Shown here: positions 52,676 through 61,625 of the stretch, one piece after another
How the letters are laid out: each line of letters begins with the position of its first letter
Numbering within the stretch: position 1 is the stretch's first letter
Assembly: GCA_963377175.1 (NCBI GenBank)
Contig: CAUJNA010000486.1
Location: forward strand, 1-64,000
Direction of reading: 5' to 3'
Origin: Effrenium voratum
Taxonomy: Eukaryota > Sar > Dinophyceae > Suessiales > Symbiodiniaceae
DNA length: 64,000 nt
Translations under genes and position numbers: made by a program
The notes under the pieces: model-generated
The model's database searches: none
The model's input: only the letters and a program-made list of their open reading frames with translations
Told to the model about the DNA's origin: nothing

Positions 52676-52746
52676 CGGGTGGAATCGAGCCCGTGGCCTC
52701 CTAGCTTCAGAGCTGCAACGCCTCTTCCGATTGAGCCATGGATCCT
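52676..52746 (-). other. tRNA-like sequence, left flank of minisatellite
   Basis: On the minus strand, GATCCATGGCTCAATCGGAA resembles an A box and GGGCTCGATTCCACC a B box at tRNA spacing, and the ends pair (GATCC/GGATC). The T-stem does not pair fully, so it is a tRNA-derived element or pseudogene, not a confident tRNA gene. Confidence 0.4.
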
Positions 52747-52754
52747 TGCTACAC

Positions 52755-53900
52755 TTGGATTTATTCCCAGGAGAGGCGGTCACTGGGCTGGAGGCGGAAA
52801 GTTCCGTCTCGAAAATTTCTTGTTCCCAGGAGAGGCGCTCGCCGGGCTGGAGGTGGAAAGATCCGTCTCGGGGATTTCTTATTCCCAGGAGAGGCGCTCA
52901 CCGGGCTGGAGGCGGAAAGATCCGTCTTGAAAATTTCTTGTTCCCAGCAAAGGCGCTCACCGGGCTGGAGGCGGAAAGATCCGTCTCGAAAATTTCTTGT
53001 TCCCAGGAGAGGCGCTCGCCGGGCTGGAGGTGGAAAGATCCGTCTCGAAAATTTCTTGTTCCCAGGAGAGGCGCTCACCGGGCTGGAGGCGGAAAGATCC
53101 GTCTCGGACTAGGATGGACAGGTCTTTTAAGGAGAGGCGCTCACTGGGTTGGAGGTGGAAAGATCCGTCTCGGGCCAGGATGGAAAAGTCTTTTAAGGAG
53201 AGGCGCTCACTGGGCTGGAGGTGGAAAGATCCGTCTCGGGCCAGGATGGAAAAGTCTTTTAAGGAGAGGCGCTCACCGGGCTGGAGGTGGAAAGATCCGT
53301 CTCGCGAATTTCTTATTCCCAGGAGAGGCGCTCACCGGGCTGGAGGTGGGGAAGATCCGTCTCGAAAATTTCTTGTTCCCAGGAGAGGCGCACACCGGGC
53401 TGGAGGTGGAAAGATCCGTCTCGGGCCAGGATGGAAAAGTCTTTTAAGGAGAGGCGCTCACTGGGCTGGAGGTGGAAAGATCCGTCTCGGGCCAGGATGG
53501 AAAAGTCTTTTAAGGAGAGGCGCTCACCGGGCTGGAGGTGGAAAGATCCGTCTCGGGCCAGGATGGAAAAGTCTTTTAAGGAGAGGCGCTCACCGGGCTG
53601 GAGGTGGAAAGATCCGTCTCGGGGATTTCTTATTCCCAGGAGAGGCGCTCACCGGGCTGGAGGTGGGAAAGATCCGTCTCGAAAATTTCTTGTTTTGAGG
53701 AGAGGCGCACACCGGGCTGGAGGTGGAAAGATCCGTCTCGGAGATCCGTCTCAGGAAATTTCTTGTTCCCAGGAGAGGCGCTCACCGGGCTGGAGGTGGA
53801 AAGATCCGTCTCGGACTAGCATGGAAAGGTCTTTTAAGGAGAGGCGGTCACTGGGCTGGAGGTGGAAAGATCCGTCTCGGAGATCCGTCTCGGCTCGAGG
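52755..53900. repeat. ~51-60-base minisatellite, GGAGAGGCGCTCACCGGGCTGG units
   Basis: About 19 units of CAGGAGAGGCGCTCACCGGG, CTGGAGGTGGAAAGATCCGT and CTCG. They alternate between two tails: AAAATTTCTTGTTCC and GGCCAGGATGGAAAAGTC. Related to the 84-base repeat. Lies between the dead methyltransferase and MCP, where copy A has three hairpins. Long open frames across it are repeat effects. Confidence 0.85.
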
Positions 53901-53943
53901 GAGGAAAATGAATTCCCAAGGGCACTCGCCAGAAAAATGATCC

Positions 53944-54016
53944 GCGCCCGGGTGGAATCGAGCCCGCGGTCTCCAAGCTGCAGAGCTGCAGCGCCTCCGA
54001 TTGAGCTATGGATCCA
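53944..54016 (-). other. tRNA-like sequence, right flank of minisatellite
   Basis: A diverged copy of the 52676-52746 sequence: GGATCCATAGCTCAATCGGA and GGGCTCGATTCCACCCGGG, with a GCTGC/GCAGC anticodon-like stem. The two tRNA-like sequences bracket the minisatellite in the same orientation. Confidence 0.4.
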
Positions 54017-54018
54017 TG

Positions 54019-55294
54019 CTAGTCCAGCACAGAGACTCCTGTGCCTGAGAGCGTCACCAGCTGATAGGCAATCAGGTGGATGAACACGTCCGTCATCGTG
54101 CCGTCGAGCGCCTTGAAAGTGAACCGAGCCAGGTCGCCCGAGCGGGTGCTGACGCCGCTCAGGGGCATCTTGGGCACGCGCTCTGTCGGGAAGCCCGCGA
54201 TGAAGCTGTGGCGCAGGTAGCCCGCGCGGTCGATGTCGATGTTGCGCACCGTGTCGTCGTAGGTCCCCGCAAGGACCGAGAGGAAGTGGAAGTGCTCCGA
54301 GGCTCCCTTCATAGGGTTGTGCGGGTACTGCAGGCTGCCCAGCTGCATCTGCGACTCCAGGAGACTGTCTTCCTGCCTGGCCGCGCCGATGGGGGCCACG
54401 TCCTGCCCCGGGTTGGCCAGCAGGTGGATCTTAGAGCCCGCGTCGTTGTCCCAAAGGTCACGAACGCTCCCATGAGTTTCGTGAAGGCGCGCGCGACGGT
54501 GACGTTGTGCTCCGCCACGCCCGGAGGCACCGTGGACTGCTGCGTGTGCGTCCGTGGGGTAGCTGAACACGAGCGACCTTCCTGAGAGGAGCACGCGGTT
54601 GAAGGACTCGACCAGCGCAGAGTCCAGGACGACCTGGGAGGCCAGAACTCGGACGTTCTGGATCTCGAAGTCGGTGCTCAGCGTGGCTCCCGCCGGGTGC
54701 GCCCCGGCGTTCTCGGACCACAGCGCAGTCGTCGCGTCCGCGAACTCGATCTCTATCACCAGGTTCAGCTGCGGCGGCAGCATCTTCCCGCAGCGCAGGA
54801 TGCCCACCATGGTGGGGCGCAGCAGCACGTCCGCGTAGCCGCTCTGGTGCACCGCGCGGGGCGTCCGAGAGTTGTTCACCTCGTCGAAGCCCTCCACGGC
54901 CTTGTTCTGGTTGTACTCGCGGCCCTTCAGCAGGTCATGCACGGCCACGGTGCGGCCGTAGTAGTTAATGTCGTCGCAGCGCTGGCCGTTGGCGAAGACC
55001 TGGATCCTCTGGATGAAACAGGCGGGGTTCGGAGTGGCAGGCGCCAGCGGGTTGGTGGCGTCCGTGTTTCTGACTCTGAAGGCGATCTTGATCGACTCGG
55101 GGTCGATGAACGAGGTACCGCTGGTCAGCGGAATGCGGCAGACCCTCGAGGTGGCTGGGGAGAAGGAGCTCAGCGAGCTTGGGAAATACTGCACGTCGTG
55201 CCGTGCTGTCACGTAGTTGGTGTTGCTGGTTTTCAGCTTGTAGTCCAGGCTCTGCATCAACTCATCCTGTGCTCCGGCTGTGACTACCTCTCAT
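54019..55294 (-). pseudogene. MCP: Double-jelly-roll major capsid protein (PLV copy B)
   Basis: Homologue of 3140-4411 with the same blocks (RVCRIPLTSGTSF, FANGQRCDDINYYGR, FEIQNVRVLASQVVLD). One extra A right after the ATG at 55294 throws the first codons out of frame. A pair of compensating indels (~54555 and ~54453) leaves about 35-45 residues non-native (DAHAAVHGASGRGG...) although the frame is open for 413 codons. Most differences from copy A are at third codon positions, which points to past selection for function. Confidence 0.8.
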
Positions 55295-55382
55295 GCTTCT
55301 TTATACATACGCGTTTTCACTTGTACGGCGAAGATCTCCCCGCCTGTAACTTCGGGGTGTCTGTGGGAGAATGGATTTTTTT

Positions 55383-56503
55383 TTACGCCGCCTCGATGTC
55401 TCGGGCCAGCTGGTCGTAGCTCGGCGGAGGCAGGCGGCTCTGGCGGGACTGTCCGGAGCTGCGAGAGCTTGCCCGGGAGTTCGGCTGGGACTGAGGCAAG
55501 TCACAGGGTTCAGGCCCAGGAGAAGGGGCGTGGCGTATGATTGGTCTGCGTCTGGACTTGGAAGCCAGACTGGGAGGAGGCGCGGCTGCTCATGTTGTTG
55601 GCGGACCGGACGTCCTGCACAGCCGCGTCCTCACTGCCCTGCTGAGGCCGGAAGAGCGTGTTCTCCAGCACCCAGCCCGTGCCGCGCGCGAGACCGTAGG
55701 CTGCGCCGCCTGCGAGTCCCACGGCCAACCCTGCCGTTGCCGCTGTTCCAGCGAGGGCTGCTGCTCCTTCTGCCAGGCCTCCCAGGTACCCAAAGGCCCC
55801 GCCTACGCCCTCGGCGGCAACGGCAACGCCTTCAACAACCTCTCCCTCCTCCGCAGCCACTGCTGCCGTCTCCTCTATGGCCTGCGCTGCGCCACGCTCC
55901 ACCTCCTGCGCGCGCTGCCCCGCCTCGTCCAGGAGGCGCTCTATGTCGTCGGGTCGGCCGATGATCTGCGGAGGCGGCTGCGGCTGCGGCCCTGGGCGGG
56001 GCATCACATTTAGGCGCACGTACTCGGCAGCGTCCTGGGGGAGCTGGGAGCGGAAGGCCTGCGCCGCCGCGAGCCCTGCTGCTCCTGCGCCCACGAGGTC
56101 CGCTGCTGCCTGCGCTCCATCGGCCGCGCTGCGCAAACGGCCCGTGATGGAGGGCGGGCCCTGACCGTTGTTTGTCAGCGCGTCGGCCTCGAAGTCTCCT
56201 GCAAGGTCGTCCTCGCCGAAGCGGTTTCCTCGGCCTTGGCGCATCCGGGCCAAGTCCTCGTCCGTGGCCTCTGCGGGAGTGCGGAAGCCTTCCTCAGGAA
56301 TTGCCCTCAAAGGCGTGTGCTGCAGAGGCTGCGGGTTGGGGGCTGGACTGCACAAAGTCGTCCAAGTAGAAGTGGCTCGTGATGAACGTGGTGGCCTTGC
56401 GGTCCGGCTGGTCCAGGGGCAGCGGCTCATTCCGCTCCAGGTAGCCCACAACCTGCTCGAAGCGCGGGCGCTGGCTGAAGCCGTGGGACCGAAGGCCCTT
56501 CAT
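55383..56503 (-). pseudogene. Ala/Gly-rich structural-type protein (PLV copy B), two frameshifts
   Basis: Homologue of 4797-6010. N-terminal MKGLRSHGFSQRPRFEQVVG and FYLDDFVQSS, a shift near 56345, then the Ala/Gly-rich body with ATAGLAVGLAGGAAYGLARG. One missing G near 55522 makes an early stop after PFSWA. The native end DIEAA and stop lie at 55383. Lacks ~20 residues of the Ser-rich linker present in copy A. Confidence 0.6.
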
Positions 56504-56515
56504 CTCTTTTATCCG

Positions 56516-56806
56516 TTACTGCGCGGCAACCTCGCCCGCTGCGCGTTCGACGCCCCGGCGCTCGGCGCGCGCGTAGCGCAGCTGGGGGACCTGGCGGTGC
56601 ACTGCCTCCGTCAGCCGGCTCACGTCGTCCAGGTGCCGCTGCCCCTCCTGGGCCAGCCTGCGCTCCCCTAGCCAGTTGTTGAAGGCCCGCGCCTCCTCCA
56701 GTTCTCGCTGGCGCTTCAGCAGCAGCGGCTGCAGGTCGTAGCTCGGGTAGGTCTTGCGAAACCACCGGAGCATCTGAGGCTCGTTGCGGGGTTCCATGGA
56801 CATCAT
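56516..56806 (-). CDS. Conserved 96-residue PLV protein (copy B)
   Basis: MMSMEPRNEPQMLRWFRKTY with only six differences from copy A over 96 residues and no gap; intact. Preceded by GTGTAAAAGCATG, in which the TAA is also the stop of the AT-hook gene, so the two genes are 5 bases apart. Function unknown. Confidence 0.6.
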   Translation of the reverse strand: MMSMEPRNEPQMLRWFRKTYPSYDLQPLLLKRQRELEEARAFNNWLGERRLAQEGQRHLDDVSRLTEAVHRQVPQLRYARAERRGVERAAGEVAAQ

Positions 56807-56811
56807 GCTTT

Positions 56812-57382
56812 TACACTAGTACGCTAGCGCCCGCCGTCAGCCGGTCGTAAGCCGACTGCCTCTCCAGCATGCGCATGGCGCGCTCGCTCGGCCGAGGCGC
56901 TTCTTCGGGCTCGGGCCGCACCTCGGGCCGTACCTCTCTGTGTGCCTCGGGCTCGGGCTGTACCTCGGGCTCTGGTCGTACCTTGGGCTCTGCCTCGGGC
57001 TCTGTCTGGGGAGCTGCCTTGGGCTTGGGTGCTGCCTAGCTGGCATGGCGGCTGCCTTGGGTGCTGCCTTGGACGCTGCCTTGGGTGCTGCCTGGGTGCT
57101 GCCTTGGGCGCGGGCGCTGCCTTGGGTGCTACCTTGGGCACGGGCGCTGCCTTGGCCGCTGCCTTGGGCGCTGCCTTGGGTGCTGCCTTGGGCTTGGGTG
57201 GGGGGAGCGGGAAATCTCACCCTCTTGGGCCGGAAGGGGGAGTCTATTTCGTATGCTGGCTCTGTGGGCAGATCGGGGATCATTCTTTTGCTCTTCGGCA
57301 GGGGCAGCACAGGCGGCTTGGGCTTGTTCTTACTGCCCGGAGGCCTGCCTCTAGGCCTTGGCGCCGGTTGCGCTTGCTTCAT
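56812..57382 (-). pseudogene. AT-hook-like protein (PLV copy B), frameshifted
   Basis: Starts MKQAQPAPRPRGRPPGSKNK, an AT-hook. The middle is an expanded Gln/Gly/Ser/Ala repeat (codons for TQGSAQGSGQGSA, then APKAAP). A shift near 57040 leads to Pro-Glu repeats and the conserved RMLERQSAYDRL, ending in SVLV and TAA at 56812. The repeat expansion makes it about 60 residues longer than copy A. Start context CTATAAAAAAAACCCG. Confidence 0.55.
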
Positions 57383-57428
57383 CGGGTTTTTTTTATAGGA
57401 AATATTTTTTTAAACGACCTTCGGGGGA

Positions 57429-58190
57429 TTAGACGTGATCCAAAAACAGCACGAACGACAAGGACGAGCCCCTCAGTCGGACGACTTGCCCTTCCAGATC
57501 GGTCAGCCGGAAGCGCATGTGTCTCAGGGCGCAGCGCAGGTAGACCTCGTTGTATGCCATCATTCTCACGAATTCAAAGACCTGCTGCCCGCCGGAGACG
57601 AAGCTCGGGCCGAGCATGTGGTCGACGCTGAAGGGCTTGGATGGCGAGGCGGCCGGCGAGGTGGGGTAGTCCGCAGCGTCTGGGAACTGCTGCTGCAGCT
57701 CCAGATCGTTCAGAGTGAGGCGGTTGCCGTCGTAGGCTACGCTCAGGCTGTTCGTGGTCTCGCTGTAGGTGGCAGTAGCGAAGTTGGAGCTGATCCAGGC
57801 GGCCAACCGTGCGCCCGTGTAGGCGCCTTCCGGCAGTAACGCCCAGTTCAGAGTCGCAAGCGCGGCGTCGACCCAGTAGAGGTAGCGGCCCCGGTCTGTT
57901 GAGAGAAAGCTGTCCGCGATTCTGATCTTGTAGACGGCCAGCCGGGCGTCGCTCTGCAGGTGCAGGGACTCTCCCGGGTCGACCTCGAAGTCGCTGTCCG
58001 AGCCGGCTACCCTCTTGCGGCTGTCCACGTAGATCGTGGTCATTCTTTTCTTAAGGAAGCCACCAGTTCGACGGACGGGCTGGTGGACGGCTGCGACGGA
58101 GGTGCAGCAGGAGATGTTCTCACACCTCGCGTTGATCAGCGTGGAGCTGGCGAGCAGCTTCTGGCCCAGGAAGCTGAGCGCCGCTCCCAT
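57429..58190 (-). CDS. Penton-like protein (PLV copy B), 47-codon internal deletion
   Basis: Same blocks as copy A (MTTIYVDSRKR, LADSFLSTDRG or IADSFLS form, LPEGAYTGARLAAWI). An in-frame loss of 141 bases removes the segment between EVYLRCA and LRHMRF. The 50-residue N-terminal extension MGAALSFLGQKLLASS is kept in frame, with one codon deleted relative to copy A. The frame is open further upstream into the ATPase because of a 4-base deletion there, forming an ATPase-penton fusion frame of 437 codons. Confidence 0.6.
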   Translation of the reverse strand: MGAALSFLGQKLLASSTLINARCENISCCTSVAAVHQPVRRTGGFLKKRMTTIYVDSRKRVAGSDSDFEVDPGESLHLQSDARLAVYKIRIADSFLSTDRGRYLYWVDAALATLNWALLPEGAYTGARLAAWISSNFATATYSETTNSLSVAYDGNRLTLNDLELQQQFPDAADYPTSPAASPSKPFSVDHMLGPSFVSGGQQVFEFVRMMAYNEVYLRCALRHMRFRLTDLEGQVVRLRGSSLSFVLFLDHV

Positions 58191-58214
58191 CGGCTTCTGT
58201 TTCCAGTGCGAAAC

Positions 58215-58917
58215 GCTCTTCGAAGCGCGTGTAGTTTGATTCTTCGGCTTTAGGTAATAGACGAAGAGGAAGCTATAGGGGTCCCTGGTCGCCTGCTCGT
58301 AGATCCTGTGCAGCTTGTCCTTCGGCAGCAGGGTGCTGAGCTCTTCGATGACGGCGTCCAGCTCGTGCTGGTTGCGCAGCCTCCAGCAGCAGAGAAATTG
58401 CATGTTCACCCGCACGGCTGCGCTGATGAGTCTCAGCTTCTGGGAGCTCACCCAGGTGCTGATTTGCATGTGCCTGCCTCGAATGAAGAGCGTATCCAGG
58501 GCGCCGTGAGGCTTGTGGAGCTGCGGGCTATCTGCGTAGTCGTCCAGGATAATCAGCACCTGGTACAGTTTCTTCATCTCCAACTTCTTGGATGTCTCGG
58601 TGATCTTGCGCTGTCTCTGGATGATGCCCCGCAGCGCTGCCTCGTCCCACTCGTCGTAGTAAGCCTGCTCCCGTTCGGTATTCACCCCCAGGTCCTGCTC
58701 GATGTACTTCTTGACGGGGATCCAGCTGTCGTCGATGTTCACGCTGGGACTGAATATATAGATTTCTCAAAGACTCCGCGGTATTGCTCCAGGCCACGGT
58801 TTTGCCAGACTTGCTGGGGCCGAGGAAAATGCCTGTGCATGGAACCTGGGGCACCACGGGGTCCGAGGGCTGTTTGCTAGTGTATTCTCTTGTGGGAAAG
58901 AGCTTGATCTTCCCCAT
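58215..58917 (-). pseudogene. Packaging ATPase (PLV copy B), deletions after Walker A and near the end
   Basis: Homologue of 7539-8342. Walker A FLGPSKSGKTV is intact, but about 18 bases are lost just after it and a further base near 58765 shifts the frame. The rest (SWIPVKKYIEQDLG, LIILDDYAD as Walker B, FIRGRHMQIST) reads in the next frame. A 4-base deletion near 58237 fuses it to the penton frame. Inactive as it stands. Confidence 0.75.
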
Positions 58918-59036
58918 TCGTTCTTTTGCCTTTACTTCCCAAATTCGAAGCCGGGAAGCCGGGCGGCGAGTCCGTCAGCGCATCGCTGTGTAGCAGTGCA
59001 CTGTCGGAGTTTTCAGGGATAAAACTAAAGGCTGGT
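58918..59036. promoter_or_regulatory. Divergent ATPase/Dam intergenic region (copy B)
   Basis: Contains one hairpin unit (CAGCGCATCGCTGTG with GCAGTGCACTG), equivalent to the two units in copy A, and GGATAAAACTAAAGG before the Dam ATG. Shorter by ~110 bases than in copy A. Confidence 0.45.
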
Positions 59037-59808
59037 ATGCATCTGAAGTACATGGGAAGTAAATCGTGGCTAGCTCCACACATGGACCGGCTGCTGGGGG
59101 ACGTCGCTGTGCTTCACTCTCCCTTCTTCGGTTCCGGAAAGCTGGAGAGAGGTGCGCGGCGTCGACGCCTTCGAGCCCGTCGCAAACCTGCAGCGCTGTT
59201 ACTTGAGGCAAGACCCGGTCTTCCTGCGCTCCTTGCTGCGCCTGGTGGGGCTCAAGGTAGACAGGCGCTTCTACTTCAGGCGCCTCCTGGCGGGCTCTCA
59301 GAGAGGCCGTGCCGGGCGTCGGGCTGCCTGCTCATACGTCCTGCTGCGCAACAGCTTCTCGGGAAAGTGGGGCTCCTTCGCACAGCAGCGGCCGCTGGCC
59401 CTGAGCAGCGTGCGGCGTCTGCAGCGGCCTCCGACAAATGTAACCGTGCGGCGCCAGGACGCACTGGCCTATCTACGCGCTCTGCCCCGCCTGGCGCCGC
59501 GGCATTGTATCTATGCCGATCCTCCCTACATCTTCCCAGGTCGCAGCATGAACTACTATGGCACAAGGGGGCGGGGGCATGACATGGCCTTCCACTCGGA
59601 GCTCCGAGACGCACTCTTCGCAAGCGGCCTGCCCTTCGTCCTGAGCATCAACGACGTGCCTGAGGCCAGGGAGCTCTACAGCGGGGCCGACTCCATCATG
59701 GCCCTGTGCTCGGGCAAGAACCAAGCCCGAGCTGCGGTAGTGCATCGGGGCAATCCTGTGCTCACGGCAGGATTGAGTGGGGCAATCCTGTGCTCACGAC
59801 AGGATTGA
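59037..59808 (+). pseudogene. dam: D12-class adenine methyltransferase (PLV copy B), one internal deletion
   Basis: MHLKYMGSKSWLAPHMDRLL and FFGSGKLE (motif I) are present. About 29 bases (the YYLAARRPGLEV region) are then lost between two CTGGAG repeats, shifting the frame at ~59146. From RGVDAFEPVANLQ the native frame runs to the stop, with DPPY intact in YADPPYIFPG. The C terminus is again made of CAATCCTG hairpin units. Confidence 0.8.
59751..59807. repeat. Two CAATCCTG hairpin iterons (copy B)
   Basis: 59751-59775 and 59783-59807, with CAATCCTGTGCTCACG and CAGGATTG, ending exactly at the Dam stop. Copy A has six, the 19-kb remnant three. Confidence 0.7.
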
Positions 59809-59817
59809 CTGAAAGGC

Positions 59818-59893
59818 AGCACCAGGCCCGCACCAGGCCCGCACCAGGCCCGCACCAGGCCCGCACCAGGCCCGCACCAGGCCCGCACCAGGC
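59818..59893. repeat. (GCACCAGGCCC)n minisatellite
   Basis: About seven perfect GCACCAGGCCC units immediately after the last hairpin iteron, marking the right end of copy B. Confidence 0.85.
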
Positions 59894-60059
59894 CCCAGGC
59901 AGGATTCTTCGGGCAAAATCTGAAGCTTGGACCAAAGTCGGAAATCCGACCTCGGTGCAGAGCGAAGTCGGATTTCCGACCTCGGCGGATAAGAGGGCTG
60001 CAGAACTGGCTACAGGCACCAACCATTTTTTGGTTGCTGCCCGCGTGGAGTTCCGCTGC

Positions 60060-60800
60060 AGACTGCCATCTCGGGAACCGCTTTTGCGCACTTTTCGGCC
60101 CCAAAGAGAGCGGTGACGAAGCGGTGACGAAGCGGTGACAAACGGTGACAACCTCGGCGGGCTGGAATTCGCCGGTTTTCCGGGCCGAGAGCGGAATCCT
60201 AAGCAATGTGAGCCTCTGGAGCCTGCTTTCGAGCGAAAACGAGCGAAACTTGAGGCTCAGGCATCCCACTTGCCGTCCGACACGGAAAAACGGACTCTTC
60301 GGACTCGACCGTTTTGAGCGTTTTTTGCACCAAAAACGGAGCCGGACGGAGCGGTGACATCAGCGGTGACATCAGCGGTGACAAGCTCGGCGGGCTGACG
60401 GACCACCTCGGCGGGCTGCCGGACTCCGAGCAGGTCCTCAGCGGGCTGTCGGACCGCGGAAAACCCTGCGGAGAACGAGCTCGGGAACTGGGGCCGCTTT
60501 TGCGCACTTTTTCGACCCAAAAGCGAGCGGTGACAAAGCGGTGACAAGCGGTGACGAGCTCAGCGGGCTGGAATTTGCAGGCTTTTCCAGGCAGAAAACG
60601 GAATCCGGAGCACGGCGAACGTCTGGAGCCCGATTTCGACCGAAAACGAGCGAATTTGGTGGCTCAGGCAGCACATTTGACGCCTGACACGAAAAAACAA
60701 ACTTTTCAGAGTTCGCCGTTTTCAGCGCTTTTTGCACCAAAAACGGAGCGGTGACGAAGCGGTGACATCGCTGGTGACGAGTTCAGCAGGTTGAAAATTA
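60060..60800. repeat. Nested ~260-base and 12-base repeats (AGCGGTGACAA/T)
   Basis: Three diverged ~260-base units share CTTTTGCGCACTTTT, runs of GCGGTGACAA or GCGGTGACATCA, GCTCGGCGGGCTG and AAAACGAGCGAA. Short GCGGTGAC repeats vary in number. No coding evidence. Confidence 0.65.
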
Positions 60801-60884
60801 TGCAGTTTTGGTGGGTTTTTTGGCCAAAAAACGAAAATTAATAGGGGACTATAAGCTGCCTTTCCTTACTACTTATACAAACCC

Positions 60885-61070
60885 CGTTCAAATTTTTTCA
60901 AGGGATGGATTCTATGGCAGGGCGCGCGTTTTTAGGCCGAGTGTCACAAAACGCTGCGCTCGTGCATACACAAGCCCCGTTCAATCCCCCGGAGGGACGG
61001 ATTCTATGGCAGGGCGCAGGTTTTGAGGTGATTGTCCAAAAACGCTGCGCTCGTGCATATACAAAAGTGA
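60885..61070. repeat. Two tandem ~110-base repeats
   Basis: Each has CGTTCAA, GGATTCTATGGCAGGGCGC, a GTTTT stretch and AAAACGCTGCGCTCGTGCAT followed by ACACAAGCCC or ATACAAAAG. Directly upstream of the tRNA gene. Confidence 0.7.
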
Positions 61071-61117
61071 GTTCTGGCAAACAAAAATGTGCCGTGCTAT
61101 GGTGCTTGCATTGCCAA

Positions 61118-61190
61118 GTTCCTTTAGCTTAGTGGTTAGAGCGATGGTCCTATAAGCCATAGGTCGCGGGTTCAATCCCCGCAAGGAACA
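61118..61190 (+). tRNA. tRNA-Ile (anticodon UAU)
   Basis: A 73-base cloverleaf. Acceptor GTTCCTT pairs with AAGGAAC plus discriminator A; the D arm is GCTTAGTGGTTAGAGC. Anticodon stem ATGGT/GCCAT encloses CCTATAA with anticodon TAT at 61151-61153. The T arm is GCGGG-TTCAATC-CCCGC. No intron, no encoded CCA. A-box and B-box sequences match eukaryotic Pol III promoters. All stems pair, so it appears functional. Confidence 0.93.
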
Positions 61191-61362
61191 TGTGCCCATT
61201 CTAAGCAAGTTTGAGTTTGGAAGATTGCAGATTGCTGAAGAAGACTCCAGCCTTTTTGTGAGGTTCCGGCCTTGTCTGTTGCGGCAGTGTTACATTCAAC
61301 GTGTCTTCCAAAGGTGCACGCTGCATGCCGGCCTTTACTTTCAGGTCCCGGACTTGCTGGCC

Positions 61363-61423
61363 GGCTTCCGGAACTTGCGTAACGCAAAAGGACGAATGGG
61401 GAAGATCAAGCTTTTCCCCACGC
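61363..61423 (+). pseudogene. PLV ATPase 5' remnant
   Basis: ATGGGGAAGATCAAGCTTTT at 61396 encodes MGKIKLFPT, the ATPase N terminus. About 30 bases upstream (GCAAAAGGACGA) also match the copy B leader (GCAAAAGAACGA). Homology stops after ~60 bases. A trace of another PLV copy beside the tRNA. Confidence 0.6.
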
Positions 61424-61625
61424 TCAACACACGCTTTGGCTTCTTAGCCTGGAGCAATGACGCCGGCTATTAGCGAACGCCACTGCCCCTCTTGTTTGAC
61501 ATTAACATCGATGTCTATTGCATCGGCTTGAGGGTCGAAAGTTCGCGCAAACGGGAAAGAACAGGGGGAACACCAAGCACAAACCAGAAAAAGGGGCCCC
61601 CAAAAAACCACAACGCGCGAACCCC

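Noticed and set aside
52665..53940. Plus-strand frames of 217-260 codons with RRSPGWRWKDPSR-type repeats
   Set aside because: Produced in all three frames by the minisatellite; no independent coding evidence.
52676..54016. Functional tRNA genes flanking the minisatellite
   Set aside because: A and B boxes are present but the T-stem does not pair and the anticodon loop is one base short; kept only as tRNA-like.
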